Assembly (NCBI GenBank): GCA_000721275.1
Contig: JOFO01000002.1
Coordinates: 186,001 to 250,000 of the forward strand
Source: Microtetraspora glauca
GTDB taxonomy: Bacteria; Actinomycetota; Actinomycetes; Streptomycetales; Streptomycetaceae
Direction of reading: 5' to 3'
DNA length: 64,000 bases
The first letter of the stretch is position 1. Each line of letters starts with the position of its first letter. The notes below the pieces were generated by a model. That model had not been told where the DNA came from. It worked only from the letters and a program-made list of their open reading frames with translations, and did not search any database. The position numbers and the translations under genes are program-made. Positions 25,638 through 34,639 of the stretch are shown piece by piece.

Positions 25638-26708
25638 TCAGGCCGAGCGCTTCTTCGGGGTCGACTTCTTCGCCGCAGTCTTCTTCGCCGTCGTCTTCTT
25701 CGCCGTTGTCTTCTGAGCTGCCGTCTTCTGCGCCGTTGTCTTCTGCGCTGCCGTCTTCTTCGCCGGCGTCTTCTTGGCGGTCTTCCTCGCCGCCGTTCGC
25801 TTCTCCGCCGGCTCCGTCTCGGCCGGCTCCTTCTCGGCCGTGTCCTTCTCCGCCTCCGCCGCCTTCTTCGCCGCCGCCTTCCTCGGCGGGCGGCTCGTGA
25901 TGTCCGTGACCTCCGCCGGTTCGCCGCGGGCCTCCTTCGCCTCGCGGACGCTCTTCTCCAGCGCCGCCATCAGGTCGATCACCTGGCCGCCGCCGCGTTC
26001 CTCGCCCGGTTCCGGCGGCGCGACCCCCTCGCCGCCCGCCGCCTTCGCCGCGATCATCTCCTCCACCGCCTCGCGGTAGTCGTCGTGGAGGGTGCTGATG
26101 TCGACCTCGCCGAGGGTGGCCATCAGGGCGTCCGCCAGGTCGAGTTCGGCGTCACGGACGGTGACCGGGGTCTCCGGGGCCACGCCCTCCGGCGCGCGGA
26201 TCTCGTCGGGCCAGAGCAGGCCGTGCATGGCGATCACGTCGTCCACCACCCGGAGCATGCCGAGCCGTTCGCGGCCCCGCAGCGCGAACTTCGCCACCGC
26301 CACCTTGTCGCTGCGCTTCAGCGCCTCCCGCAGGAGCGTGTACGGCTTGGCGGCCGGCACGCCGTTCGCGGAGAGGTAGTACGCGGCGTCCATCTGGAGC
26401 GGGTCGATGTCGGCCGCCGGGACGAAGGCGACGATCTCGATCGTCTTGGCCGTGGGCAGCGGCAGCGCGGCCAGGTCCTCGTCGGTGATCGGGATCATGG
26501 TGCCGTCGGCGTCCTCGTACGCCTTCCCGATCTCGGCCTGCGTGACCTCCTCGCCGTCCAGCTCGCAGACCTTCCGGTAGCGGATCCGGCCGCCGTCGGC
26601 CTCGTGGATCTGGCGGAAGGAGACGGACCGGCTCTCCGTGGCGTTCACGAGCTTGATCGGAATGCTGACCAGGCCGAAGGATATGGCGCCGTTCCAGATC
26701 GATCGCAC
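25638..26708 (-). CDS. ku: Ku DNA end-binding protein of NHEJ
   Basis: A 356-residue bacterial Ku. Residues 1-250 hold the ring-forming core: MRSIWNGAISFGLVSIPIKLVNATE, the HEADGGRIRYRKVCELDGEEV segment, and the LREALKRSDKVAVAKFALRGRERL region. A ~110-residue Lys/Ala/Thr tail of KKTAAQKTT-type repeats follows, resembling histone H1-like tails. Ku binds broken ends as a homodimer and recruits LigD. It is divergent from the polymerase and ligase genes, with 50 bases between starts. The basic tail is long and repetitive; such tails in bacterial Ku add DNA binding. Confidence 0.97.
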   Translation of the reverse strand: MRSIWNGAISFGLVSIPIKLVNATESRSVSFRQIHEADGGRIRYRKVCELDGEEVTQAEIGKAYEDADGTMIPITDEDLAALPLPTAKTIEIVAFVPAADIDPLQMDAAYYLSANGVPAAKPYTLLREALKRSDKVAVAKFALRGRERLGMLRVVDDVIAMHGLLWPDEIRAPEGVAPETPVTVRDAELDLADALMATLGEVDISTLHDDYREAVEEMIAAKAAGGEGVAPPEPGEERGGGQVIDLMAALEKSVREAKEARGEPAEVTDITSRPPRKAAAKKAAEAEKDTAEKEPAETEPAEKRTAARKTAKKTPAKKTAAQKTTAQKTAAQKTTAKKTTAKKTAAKKSTPKKRSA

Positions 26709-26758
26709 GGTTCGCTCCCTTCATACCGGTTTGTCGGGATTCGTGGGAGCCTCATCGT

Positions 26759-27643
26759 ATGACGCCCATCACAGAGGTGGCGGGGCGCCGCATCACGCTC
26801 AGTAACCTCGGCAAGGTCATCCATCCGGCCACCGGCACCACCAAGGGCGAGCTGCTGCACTACTACGCCACCGTCGAGGCCGCGATCCTGCCGCATCTGC
26901 GCGACCGGCCCGTGTCCTTCCTGCGCTATCCGGACGGGCCCGGCGGGCAGCTCTTCTTCACCAAGAATCCGCCGCCCGGTACGCCCGCCTGGGTGGCCAC
27001 CACGCCCGTTCCGCGCACCGAGGACCCGCGCGCCCGGCAGGTGATGGTCCAGGACCTGCCGTCGCTGGTGTGGGCGTCCAACCTGGTCGTCGAGTTCCAC
27101 ACGCCGCAGTGGACCGCCGCCGCCCCCGCCGTCGCCGACCGGCTCGTCCTCGACCTCGACCCGGGACCGCCCGCCACCGTCGTCGACTGCTGCCGGGTCG
27201 CGCTCCACCTGCGCGAACGGCTCGCCGGCGACGGTCTGACCGCCTTCGCCAAGACCTCCGGCGCCAAGGGGCTCCATCTGCTGGTCCCGGTCGTGCCGAC
27301 GCCGTCCGGGGAGGTCTCCGCGTACGCCAAGCGGCTCGCCGTCGAGGCCGAGGCGGAGCTTCCGGCGCTGGTCACGCACCGGATGGCGAAGGCGCTGCGC
27401 CCCGGAAAGGTCTTCGTCGACCACAGCCAGAACGCCGCCGCCAAGACCACCGCCACCCCCTACACCCTCCGCGCGCGCGAGCGGCCCACCGTCTCCGCGC
27501 CGGTCACCTGGGAGGAGGTCGAGGCGTGCGCGGACCCCGCCGACCTCTCCTTCGCCATGGGCGACATCGCGCCACGTCTGGAGCGGTACGGGGAACTGCT
27601 GGGGCCCCTGTTCGACGCGGGACGGGCGGGGAGAGTGCCGTGA
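26759..27643 (+). CDS. ligD: LigD-type NHEJ polymerase/primase domain protein
   Basis: A 294-residue stand-alone polymerase domain of LigD (archaeo-eukaryotic primase fold), which fills and extends broken DNA ends, favouring ribonucleotides. Motif I metal-binding aspartates are D132/D134 in LVLDLDPG. The SGAKGLHLLVP motif and the VFVDHSQN motif give the remaining nucleotide and metal contacts. It lacks the ligase and nuclease domains found in fused LigD. Its stop overlaps the GTG of the next gene (GTGA), so polymerase and ligase are made together. Confidence 0.94.
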   Translation: MTPITEVAGRRITLSNLGKVIHPATGTTKGELLHYYATVEAAILPHLRDRPVSFLRYPDGPGGQLFFTKNPPPGTPAWVATTPVPRTEDPRARQVMVQDLPSLVWASNLVVEFHTPQWTAAAPAVADRLVLDLDPGPPATVVDCCRVALHLRERLAGDGLTAFAKTSGAKGLHLLVPVVPTPSGEVSAYAKRLAVEAEAELPALVTHRMAKALRPGKVFVDHSQNAAAKTTATPYTLRARERPTVSAPVTWEEVEACADPADLSFAMGDIAPRLERYGELLGPLFDAGRAGRVP

Positions 27644-28563
27644 CGAATGCGGTGAACAGCAGCGGCGGCGTCGTGCTGGTGCCGCCGGTGGACGTCATGC
27701 GGCCCCGGTCGGTGGCGGAGATCCCCGCGCAGGCGCCGGCGCCCCGGGAGCTGCAGTACTCGCTCAAGCTCGACGGGTTCCGGGCGCTCGCCTTCGTCCT
27801 GGAGGGCGGGCGGGTGGTGCTCCAGTCGCGGTCCCGGCGCGACCTCGCCCCCGAGTTCCCGGACGTCGCGGCGGCGCTCGCGGCGCTGCTGCCGCCCGGG
27901 ATCGTGCTGGACGGCGAGCTGTGCGCGTACCGCGACGGGCGGCTCAGCTTCACCGACCTGCTGCGGACGCACGCCGACCGGGTGCGGACCGGGGTGCCCG
28001 TCTCGTACATCGCCTTCGACCTGCTCGCGATGCCCGGCAGGGACGTCCGCGCGCTGCCGCTGCGGGACCGGTGGGAGCTGCTCGGCGCGGCGCTGCGCGA
28101 GGCCGGGCCGCCGCTCCAGCGGGTGCTGGCCACGGAGGACGAGGAGACGGCGCGCGCGTGGTTCCGGGACCTGCGGGAGGCGGGCGTGGAGGGCGTGGTG
28201 GCCAAGGCGATGGGGTCCGCGTACCGCTCCGGTGCCACCTGGGCGTGGCGGAAGGTGCGGCACGCGGAGACGGTCGACGCGGAGCTGATCGGGCTGATCG
28301 GCCCGGCGGAACGGCCGCGGGCGCTGCTGGTCCGGCTGCCGGACGGGCGGGCGGTGCCGACGGTGCCCAGGCTGACGCCGTTGCAGGCCCGCGAGGTCGG
28401 CGGGCGGGTCGCGGAGGTCGGCGGCGGCCTCGTGCCGGACACCGATCCCGAGCACGGCCCGTACCTGCGGCTCGCCGTGCCGCTGACGGTGGAGCTGCGG
28501 CAGGCCGCCGGACGGCAGACGGGCGCGCCGGCGTTCGTGCGCTTCCGGGGCGAGGGGGTGTGA
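27640..28563 (+). CDS. ATP-dependent DNA ligase of NHEJ (LigD ligase-domain / LigC type)
   Basis: A 307-residue ligase. The adenylated lysine is K43 in SLKLDGFRAL (KxDGxR motif I). The nucleotidyltransferase domain continues with LDGELCAY, YIAFDLLAMPG and EGVVAKAMGSAYRSG...WAWRKVR (motifs III-V). An OB-fold follows to the C-terminus. It joins nicks after end alignment and fill-in. The GTG at 27640 overlaps the preceding stop by 4 bases. Confidence 0.94.
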   Translation: MTNAVNSSGGVVLVPPVDVMRPRSVAEIPAQAPAPRELQYSLKLDGFRALAFVLEGGRVVLQSRSRRDLAPEFPDVAAALAALLPPGIVLDGELCAYRDGRLSFTDLLRTHADRVRTGVPVSYIAFDLLAMPGRDVRALPLRDRWELLGAALREAGPPLQRVLATEDEETARAWFRDLREAGVEGVVAKAMGSAYRSGATWAWRKVRHAETVDAELIGLIGPAERPRALLVRLPDGRAVPTVPRLTPLQAREVGGRVAEVGGGLVPDTDPEHGPYLRLAVPLTVELRQAAGRQTGAPAFVRFRGEGV

Positions 28564-28806
28564 CGTACGGCCGCCGGGCGGTCGTACGACGGCGAGATCC
28601 GGCGCCGGGCGGTGCGTTCCTCACTCCCGTGCACGCGCGCGTGAGGCGCACGAGGCCCAACACGCCTGTCGCTGACCGCAGATGGCGCAAACCGAGCGCA
28701 ACGTTCGCCGGTCCGGGGGTCGGTGGCGTCCGTTCGGCGTCGATGTCCCTCCTGTGGTGCACACTTGCTGCCTGGTATGAGGGCTCACGGGGAAGGCGGC
28801 CGGGCG

Positions 28807-30936
28807 ATGCTGACGGGGATCGAGGAGGTCGACTGGGCCTCGCTGGGGCACGCGTACGGCCCCGCGGACGACGTTCCGGCGCTGCTCCGCGGTCTCGCCT
28901 CGGCCGACCCCGCCGAGCGGGAGGCCGGTCTCGACGGCATGTACGGCGCGGTCCACCACCAGGGCGACGTGTACGACTCCACGCTCGCCTGCATCCCGTT
29001 CCTGCTGGAGCTGGTCGCCGACCCCGTCGTCCAGGACCGCGGCGGCATCGTCGAACTCCTCACCAGCATCGGCGGGATCGAGCTCGTCGACGAGGACGAC
29101 GACCTGAACGGGCCGGCCGGGCCCGGCGGGGACGACGACGGGTTCGTCCCGGCCGCGAACTTCGCGATGGCCGCCGCCGCCGTCGCGGCCGGCGCGGACG
29201 TGTTCCTCGGCCTGGTCGACGACGCCGATCCGGAGGTGCGGCTGGCGGTGCCGGTGGCGCTGGCGTCGCTGCACCCGGACCCCGCGCGCGTGCTGACTCT
29301 GCTGCGGGAGCGGCTGACCGTGGAGCCGGACACGGAGGTGCGGCTGGCGCTGGTGGAGGCGGTGGGGCGGATCGCGCTGCGGCACGCGTCGCTGCGCGGC
29401 GAGACCGTCGACTGGCTGGGCTGGCTGGCGGGCGCGGCGCAGGACCCGGGGCTGCGGCTGGCGGCGCTGGCGCAGCTCGCGCGGTGTGCGCCAGGGCGGA
29501 TCCCGGACGATGTCGTGGGGCGGGTGACGGCGCTGCTGGAGGAGATCCGGACGGCGCCGGAACCGGGGGACGGGGGCGGCGAGCCGGGTCCGGCGCGGAT
29601 GCCGGTGACGCTCGTGGGGCAGGTGCGGGAGCTGCTGGAAGAGCACGTGACGGGCCGGCGGACGCCGTGGACGGAGGAGCTGCTGCGGACGCTGCACGGT
29701 GCGCTGGACGACCGGGTGGACGACCGGATCGCGCTGATCACGGCGCAGTTGCGGAGCCCGGACGCGGGGCAGCGGTCGGACGCGATCTGGTTGTGCGGCG
29801 GGCTGATACGGCTCTGGCGGGGGCGGTACGAGGAGGTCGTGCGGCTCGTCGGGGAGCAGCTGGCCGATCCGGACGCGCGGCTGCGGGAGGCCGCCACCTC
29901 GTTCCTGGAGCGGTTGTTCGAGCGGGGCGCGCCGGCGGCGGACGCGTTGGCGGGCGTCCTCGCCCGGGGGGCGGGCGGGGCGCCCGGTGTGTCCGGGGGG
30001 CTGGCGGAGCTGACCGGCCGGACCGGGCGGGACGGGGCGCTGCTGGCGCTGGCGCGGAGCGGCGACGCGCGGGCCGTGCCGCTGCTCGCGCGGGCGCTGG
30101 AGGGGCCGGGTGAGGTGCGGCGGGAGCTGCTGTACGCGGTGGACGGGCTGGGCCCCGCCGCGGCGGGGCTGGCGCCGTTGCTGCGGCGGCGGCTGGCGGC
30201 GGTGGCGCTGGACGAGGACCTGTACGACCGGGCGGCGCCGTTGCTGTACGCGCTGGCGGCGGTGCGGGGCCGGGAGGCGCTGCCGGAGGTGCTGCGGGTG
30301 CTGCGCGGGGCGCCGGCGCACCGGCGCGCGTGGGTGCGGGAGGCGGCGGCGCGGACCCTGGGGGCGTTCGGGCCGGCCGCGCGGGAGGCCGTGCCGGAGC
30401 TGCGGGAGCTGCTGGCCGCGGAGTCGGCGCCGGTCGCCACGACGGCGGCGGGGGCCCTGTGGGCGGTCGAGGGGGACGCGGACGCGGTGGTGCCGGTGCT
30501 GGTGCGGTGGCTGCGGCCGGGGACGTCGGGGGCCGACCGGTGCGCGGCGGCGCAGACGCTGGGCGCGATCGGGCCGGCGGCGGCCGGTGCGGCGCGGGCG
30601 CTGCGGCCGGGGCTGACCTCGCGCGACCTGTGGGAGCGGGTGCGGTGCGCGGCGGCGCTGTGGCGGGTGTCCGGGGAGACGGAGCGGACGCTTCCGGTGC
30701 TGCTGGCGGCCTGGGAGGAGAACCGGCACGCGCGCGTGGACATCGCGGAGTGCTTCGCGGAGATGGGCCCGGCCGCGGCGGCGGCCCAGCTGCCGGTCCT
30801 CACGGAGCTGACCCGCCGCCGCCGGCACAACGCCCGCGAGGGCGCCTCCGGCAGCCATGACATCCACCAGGACGAGAAGCTGCTGACCCTGTGCCGGGCG
30901 GCCCTGGCCCGCATGGAGCGCCGGGACGCGCGGTAG
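28807..30936 (+). CDS. HEAT-repeat protein
   Basis: A ~709-residue cytosolic protein built almost wholly of alpha-helical HEAT/PBS-type repeats, for example DDADPEVRLAVPVALASL, DPGLRLAALAQLARCAPG and EAVPELRELLAAESAPVATTAAGALWAVEG. No catalytic motif, signal peptide or membrane segment was seen. The N-terminal block (WASLGHAYGPADDVPALLRGLAS...MYGAVHHQGDVYDST) recurs in streptomycete proteins of unknown function. Repeats of this kind act as scaffolds or bind nucleic acid or protein. ATG 28807 follows GGGGAAGG; ATG 28777 in frame has no ribosome site. The 243-base upstream gap has no gene. Confidence 0.8.
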   Translation: MLTGIEEVDWASLGHAYGPADDVPALLRGLASADPAEREAGLDGMYGAVHHQGDVYDSTLACIPFLLELVADPVVQDRGGIVELLTSIGGIELVDEDDDLNGPAGPGGDDDGFVPAANFAMAAAAVAAGADVFLGLVDDADPEVRLAVPVALASLHPDPARVLTLLRERLTVEPDTEVRLALVEAVGRIALRHASLRGETVDWLGWLAGAAQDPGLRLAALAQLARCAPGRIPDDVVGRVTALLEEIRTAPEPGDGGGEPGPARMPVTLVGQVRELLEEHVTGRRTPWTEELLRTLHGALDDRVDDRIALITAQLRSPDAGQRSDAIWLCGGLIRLWRGRYEEVVRLVGEQLADPDARLREAATSFLERLFERGAPAADALAGVLARGAGGAPGVSGGLAELTGRTGRDGALLALARSGDARAVPLLARALEGPGEVRRELLYAVDGLGPAAAGLAPLLRRRLAAVALDEDLYDRAAPLLYALAAVRGREALPEVLRVLRGAPAHRRAWVREAAARTLGAFGPAAREAVPELRELLAAESAPVATTAAGALWAVEGDADAVVPVLVRWLRPGTSGADRCAAAQTLGAIGPAAAGAARALRPGLTSRDLWERVRCAAALWRVSGETERTLPVLLAAWEENRHARVDIAECFAEMGPAAAAAQLPVLTELTRRRRHNAREGASGSHDIHQDEKLLTLCRAALARMERRDAR

Positions 30937-31151
30937 GCGGCTCCCCCGCGAGACCGGGGCCGCTCCGCCCCGCCATCCTGCCCCGCCCGTCCCTTCCGCC
31001 CCTCCCTTCGGCCCCTCCCGTCCGCCCCTTCGTCCTGCCTTCCGCTCGCACGACAATTCCGGCAATCGAACAATGGGAGGCGATTCCGCCTATCGTTCTG
31101 ATCCGTACGGACTCGGTACCGACTCCGCACCGACCGATCCGGAGGAGCAGC

Positions 31152-31868
31152 GTGAGACCCCTGACCGTCCGGCTCGCCGCTGCGCCCGCCGCCCTCGTGC
31201 TGGGCGCGGTGGTCCTCACCGGCTGCGGCGGTGAGGGCGGGCTCAAGAGCGACGGTCCGGCGGAGACGGCGGTGGGGCCGGTGCGGCTCTGGCCGGAGCT
31301 GCCGCCCGCCTCGGACCCGCCCGTCGACTACGGCGAGACGGACACGCCCCGCGTGCCGGGGATCGCCGTGCGGAACGCCGACGTGCGGAGCGTGGACCCG
31401 GTGGCGGTGGTGCGGGCCGAGGTGGCCGCCCGCCCGGGCACGTACTCCGGCGGCGACGGGATGGACGACGCGACCGCCCGCGCGGTCCTCGCCTGCGACA
31501 CCGCGCCGGCCGCCTGCCCGGTGCTGTCGCCGTACTACCGGGACCTCACCGGGAACGGCCGGGACGAGCTGATCGTGGGGATCCGGATGCCGGAGCAGCA
31601 GGTCGCCGTCCGGGTGTACCTCGCCGAGCGCGGCGGGCTCACCCGGGTGATGTCCACGGTCGAGCAGGTGATCAGCGTGGAGCTGGCCGGCCGGGACCTG
31701 ATCGTGCGGGCCGCGTCGGCGGGGATCCCCGGGTACGAGTACCGCACCGCGTGGTCGTGGGACGAGCGGCAGCACAGCATGCTTCCGGCGCGCGACGAGA
31801 TCGTGCCCGTACGGACGACGCCCGTGCCGTCCGGGACCGCCGGCCCGCGTCCGGAGCCGGCGCCGTGA
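31152..31868 (+). CDS. CseA-like lipoprotein
   Basis: A 238-residue lipoprotein. The signal is VRLAAAPAALVLGAVVLTGCGG, with the lipobox LTGC near residue 24. The mature part contains VGPVRLWPELPPASDPPVDYGETDTPRVPGI, VDPVAVVRAEVAARPGTY and YYRDLTGNGRDELIVGIRMPEQQVAVRVY. This resembles my recollection of CseA, the lipoprotein that damps the SigE envelope-stress system in Streptomyces; that match is from memory. GTG 31152 follows GGAGGAGCAGC. Its stop overlaps the kinase start (GTGA), which implies joint function. Confidence 0.75.
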   Translation: MRPLTVRLAAAPAALVLGAVVLTGCGGEGGLKSDGPAETAVGPVRLWPELPPASDPPVDYGETDTPRVPGIAVRNADVRSVDPVAVVRAEVAARPGTYSGGDGMDDATARAVLACDTAPAACPVLSPYYRDLTGNGRDELIVGIRMPEQQVAVRVYLAERGGLTRVMSTVEQVISVELAGRDLIVRAASAGIPGYEYRTAWSWDERQHSMLPARDEIVPVRTTPVPSGTAGPRPEPAP

Positions 31869-33154
31869 CCGCGCGCCGCGCCCGCCGGCCCCGGGCGCCC
31901 GCCTGGACCGCGACGCTCACCTGGAAGGCCGCGGTCTTCATCGCCGTGATGTGCTGCGCGCTGGCCGCGCTGCTCGGCACGCTGGTGCACGTGTCGGTGA
32001 CCGGGCAGACCGAGCGGGACGCCCGGGAGAAGTCGCTGGCCCGGCTGGTGGACGTGACCCGGCTGTACGAGGCGGGCGAACCGCTGCCGCCGTTCGCCGG
32101 GCTCGATCCGGACGGGCTGCCGGAGCCGCTGCGGCGGCTGACCGCGCGCGGCGAGCGCGGCACCATGGTCGCCGACCACCGGGGGCGGCCCACCATGTGG
32201 GCAGCGGGCCCGGCGGACGGGCACGCGCTGGCCGTACGGGTCGACCACAGCCTCGGCGCGGGGACCCTCGACGCCCTGGACCGGTCGATCGTCGGCTCCT
32301 CGGTCCTCGCGATCGCGGTGACCCTGGCGGTCGGCGTCACGGCCGTCACCCGGGTCACCCGGCGGCTGCACGCGACCGCGCAGGTGGCCCGCCGGATCAC
32401 CGCCGGCGACCTGGACGCGCGCGTGGACGACCCGCGGACGCGGGACCCGCGGCGCCCGCAGGACGAGGTGGCGACGGTGTCCGGGGCGCTCGACACCATG
32501 GCGTCCTCGCTCCAGCGCAAGCTGCAGAGCGAGCAGCGGTTCACGGCGGACGTGGCCCATGAGCTGCGGACCCCGCTGACCGGCCTCTCGGCCGCCGCCG
32601 AACTCCTGCCGGAGGGGCGGCCGGCCGAGCTGGTGCGGGACCGGGTGCGGGCGATGCGCGGGCTGACCGAGGACCTGCTGGAGATCTCCCGCCTGGACGC
32701 CCGCAACGAGACGGTCGACCTGGCCGTGCACGACCTCGGCCCGCTGGTGGAGCGGGTGGTGCGGGCGTCCGGCACGGAGACGGAGGTGCGGATCGTCCGG
32801 GACGCGGCGGTGGAGACGGACCGGCGGCGCCTGGAGCGGGTCCTCGGCAACCTGGTGGCCAACGCGCACCGGCACGGCCGGCCGCCGGTCGTGGTGACCG
32901 TGGACGGTCCGGAGGTGACGGTGCGGGACCACGGGCCGGGCTATCCGGCGTATCTGCTGGCCTCCGGTCCGCAGCGGTTCCGCACCGAGAGCGGCGGCAA
33001 GGGGCACGGGCTCGGGCTGACCATCGCGGTGGGGCAGGCGGAGGTGATCGGCGCGGAGCTGGTCTTCGCCGCCGCCCCGGACGGCGGCGCCGAGGCCCGG
33101 ATCCGCCTGCCGGAGTACGTACGGCTCGCGGACGACGACCCGGAGCAGGGCTGA
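31865..33154 (+). CDS. Membrane sensor histidine kinase (CseC-like, no partner regulator)
   Basis: A 429-residue kinase. TM1 (~18-42), an extracytoplasmic loop of ~95 residues, TM2 (~137-160), HAMP, HisKA with H232 in DVAHELRTPLTG, then HATPase_c (NLVANAHRHG, DHGPGYP, GKGHGLGLTIA). It overlaps the CseA-like lipoprotein gene by 4 bases. In the classical cse operon a response regulator (CseB) stands between lipoprotein and kinase; here none is present. The next genes encode cell-wall synthesis proteins, consistent with envelope sensing. Its cognate regulator must lie elsewhere. Confidence 0.9.
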   Translation: MTARRARRPRAPAWTATLTWKAAVFIAVMCCALAALLGTLVHVSVTGQTERDAREKSLARLVDVTRLYEAGEPLPPFAGLDPDGLPEPLRRLTARGERGTMVADHRGRPTMWAAGPADGHALAVRVDHSLGAGTLDALDRSIVGSSVLAIAVTLAVGVTAVTRVTRRLHATAQVARRITAGDLDARVDDPRTRDPRRPQDEVATVSGALDTMASSLQRKLQSEQRFTADVAHELRTPLTGLSAAAELLPEGRPAELVRDRVRAMRGLTEDLLEISRLDARNETVDLAVHDLGPLVERVVRASGTETEVRIVRDAAVETDRRRLERVLGNLVANAHRHGRPPVVVTVDGPEVTVRDHGPGYPAYLLASGPQRFRTESGGKGHGLGLTIAVGQAEVIGAELVFAAAPDGGAEARIRLPEYVRLADDDPEQG

Positions 33155-33234
33155 CCGGCCGCACCGCCGCCCCCGGGGGCGCGGCCCCGCACGGCACACC
33201 GTCACACAAAAGGGACATACGGCATACGGCTTGC

Positions 33235-33240
33235 TACGTT
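33235..33240 (+). promoter_or_regulatory. -10 box of a probably leaderless rodA-like transcript
   Basis: TACGTT fits the TAnnnT consensus and ends 7 bases before the ATG at 33248. Transcription would begin at or next to the A of the start codon. That agrees with the lack of any ribosome site before this gene. Confidence 0.5.
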
Positions 33241-33247
33241 GCCGACC

Positions 33248-34639
33248 ATGACCGCACCTCGGACCACGGACGCTCCCCCGGACGCGCCGCCGCCCGGTGT
33301 CCGGGTCCCGAAGCGGCGCGGGGTGGAGCTGGTGCTGCTCCTCGGCGCCGTCCTCATCTCCGTCTGCGGCTACGCCGAGGTGGGCCTCGCCCACGACGGG
33401 GCCGTGCCGCCGGACGCCGCCCGGTACGGGGCGGGGCTCGGCCTCCTCGCGCTGCTCGCGCACCTCGCCGTGCGGTTCCGGGCCCCGTACGCCGATCCGC
33501 TCCTGCTGCCGATCGCCCTGCTGCTCAACGGGCTCGGTCTGGTGCTGATCTACCGGCTGGACCTGGAGACCCCGCGCGACCAGGCGGCCACCCCGCAGCT
33601 GATCTGGTCGACGCTCGGCGTGGCGCTGTTCATCGTGGTCGTGCTGGTGCTGCGCGACCACCGGGCCCTCCAGGGGTACGCGTACGTCTCGGTGGCCGCC
33701 GCGCTCGCCCTGATGATCCTGCCGATCTTCTTCCCGGCGGTGAACGGCGCCCGGATCTGGATCCGGATCGGCGGGCTGTCGTTCCAGCCGGGCGAGTTCG
33801 CGAAGATCCTGCTGGCGGTCTTCTTCGCCGCGTACCTCTCGGCCAACCTCAGCGTGCTGGCGTACGCCGGCCGCCGGATCTGGCGGTTCCAGTTCCCCAC
33901 CTGGCGGGTGCTCGGGCCGATCGTGGCGATCTGGCTGGTGAGCGTCGGTGTCCTCGTCCTGGAGCGGGACCTCGGCACCTCGCTGCTCTTCTTCGGCCTC
34001 TTCGTGATCATGCTGTACGTGGCGACCGGGCGGACCGGCTGGATCGCGATCGGGCTGCTGCTGGCCGCGGCGGGGGCCTTCCTCATCGGGTCCGTCGAAC
34101 CGCACGTGCACGGGCGGGTGGAGGACTGGCTGGATCCGTACGCCTCCATCCGGGCCGGCGACGGGCCCGGGCAGCTGGCGCAGTCGCTGTTCGCGTTCGC
34201 GGCCGGCGGGATGCTCGGCACCGGCCTCGGCCTCGGCCACTCGGTGCTCATCGGCTTCGCCGCCAAGTCGGACTTCATCCTGGCGACGGCCGGCGAGGAG
34301 CTGGGGCTCGTCGGGCTGACCGCGCTCTTCCTGCTGTACGCGCTCTTCGTGGCGCGCGGCTACCGGGCGGGGCTCGCGCTGCGGGACCCGTTCGGGCGGC
34401 TGCTCGCGGTCGGGCTGGCGTCGATCGTGGCGCTCCAGGTGTTCGTGATCGCGGGCGGGGTGATGGGGCTGATCCCGCTGACGGGCATGGCGATGCCGTT
34501 CCTGGCACAGGGAGGGTCGTCGGTGGTGACGAACTGGGTGATCGTCGCGCTGCTGGTCCGGGTCAGCGACTCGGCGCGGGCGCCGCAGCCGGAGGCCGCC
34601 GACACCGGCGAGCTCGCCACGGTGGGGGCCGGCCGGTGA
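33248..34639 (+). CDS. FtsW/RodA/SpoVE-family peptidoglycan glycosyltransferase
   Basis: A 463-residue SEDS protein with about 10-12 membrane segments, polymerising lipid II into glycan strands. It carries the family hallmarks: INGARIWIRIGGLSFQPGEFAKI after the early helices, the LERDLGTSLLFFGLF helix with the catalytic-type Asp, and the C-terminal VMGLIPLTGMAMPFLAQGGSS. It overlaps the next PBP gene by 4 bases, the usual SEDS-bPBP pair. Whether it serves elongation, division or sporulation cannot be told from sequence. No ribosome site was seen. Confidence 0.95.
   Translation: MTAPRTTDAPPDAPPPGVRVPKRRGVELVLLLGAVLISVCGYAEVGLAHDGAVPPDAARYGAGLGLLALLAHLAVRFRAPYADPLLLPIALLLNGLGLVLIYRLDLETPRDQAATPQLIWSTLGVALFIVVVLVLRDHRALQGYAYVSVAAALALMILPIFFPAVNGARIWIRIGGLSFQPGEFAKILLAVFFAAYLSANLSVLAYAGRRIWRFQFPTWRVLGPIVAIWLVSVGVLVLERDLGTSLLFFGLFVIMLYVATGRTGWIAIGLLLAAAGAFLIGSVEPHVHGRVEDWLDPYASIRAGDGPGQLAQSLFAFAAGGMLGTGLGLGHSVLIGFAAKSDFILATAGEELGLVGLTALFLLYALFVARGYRAGLALRDPFGRLLAVGLASIVALQVFVIAGGVMGLIPLTGMAMPFLAQGGSSVVTNWVIVALLVRVSDSARAPQPEAADTGELATVGAGR

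Noticed and set aside
28785..31775. Long minus-strand frames opposite the HEAT-repeat gene
   Set aside because: Arg/Ser/Ala-rich shadow frames; the plus strand has regular HEAT periodicity and a ribosome site.
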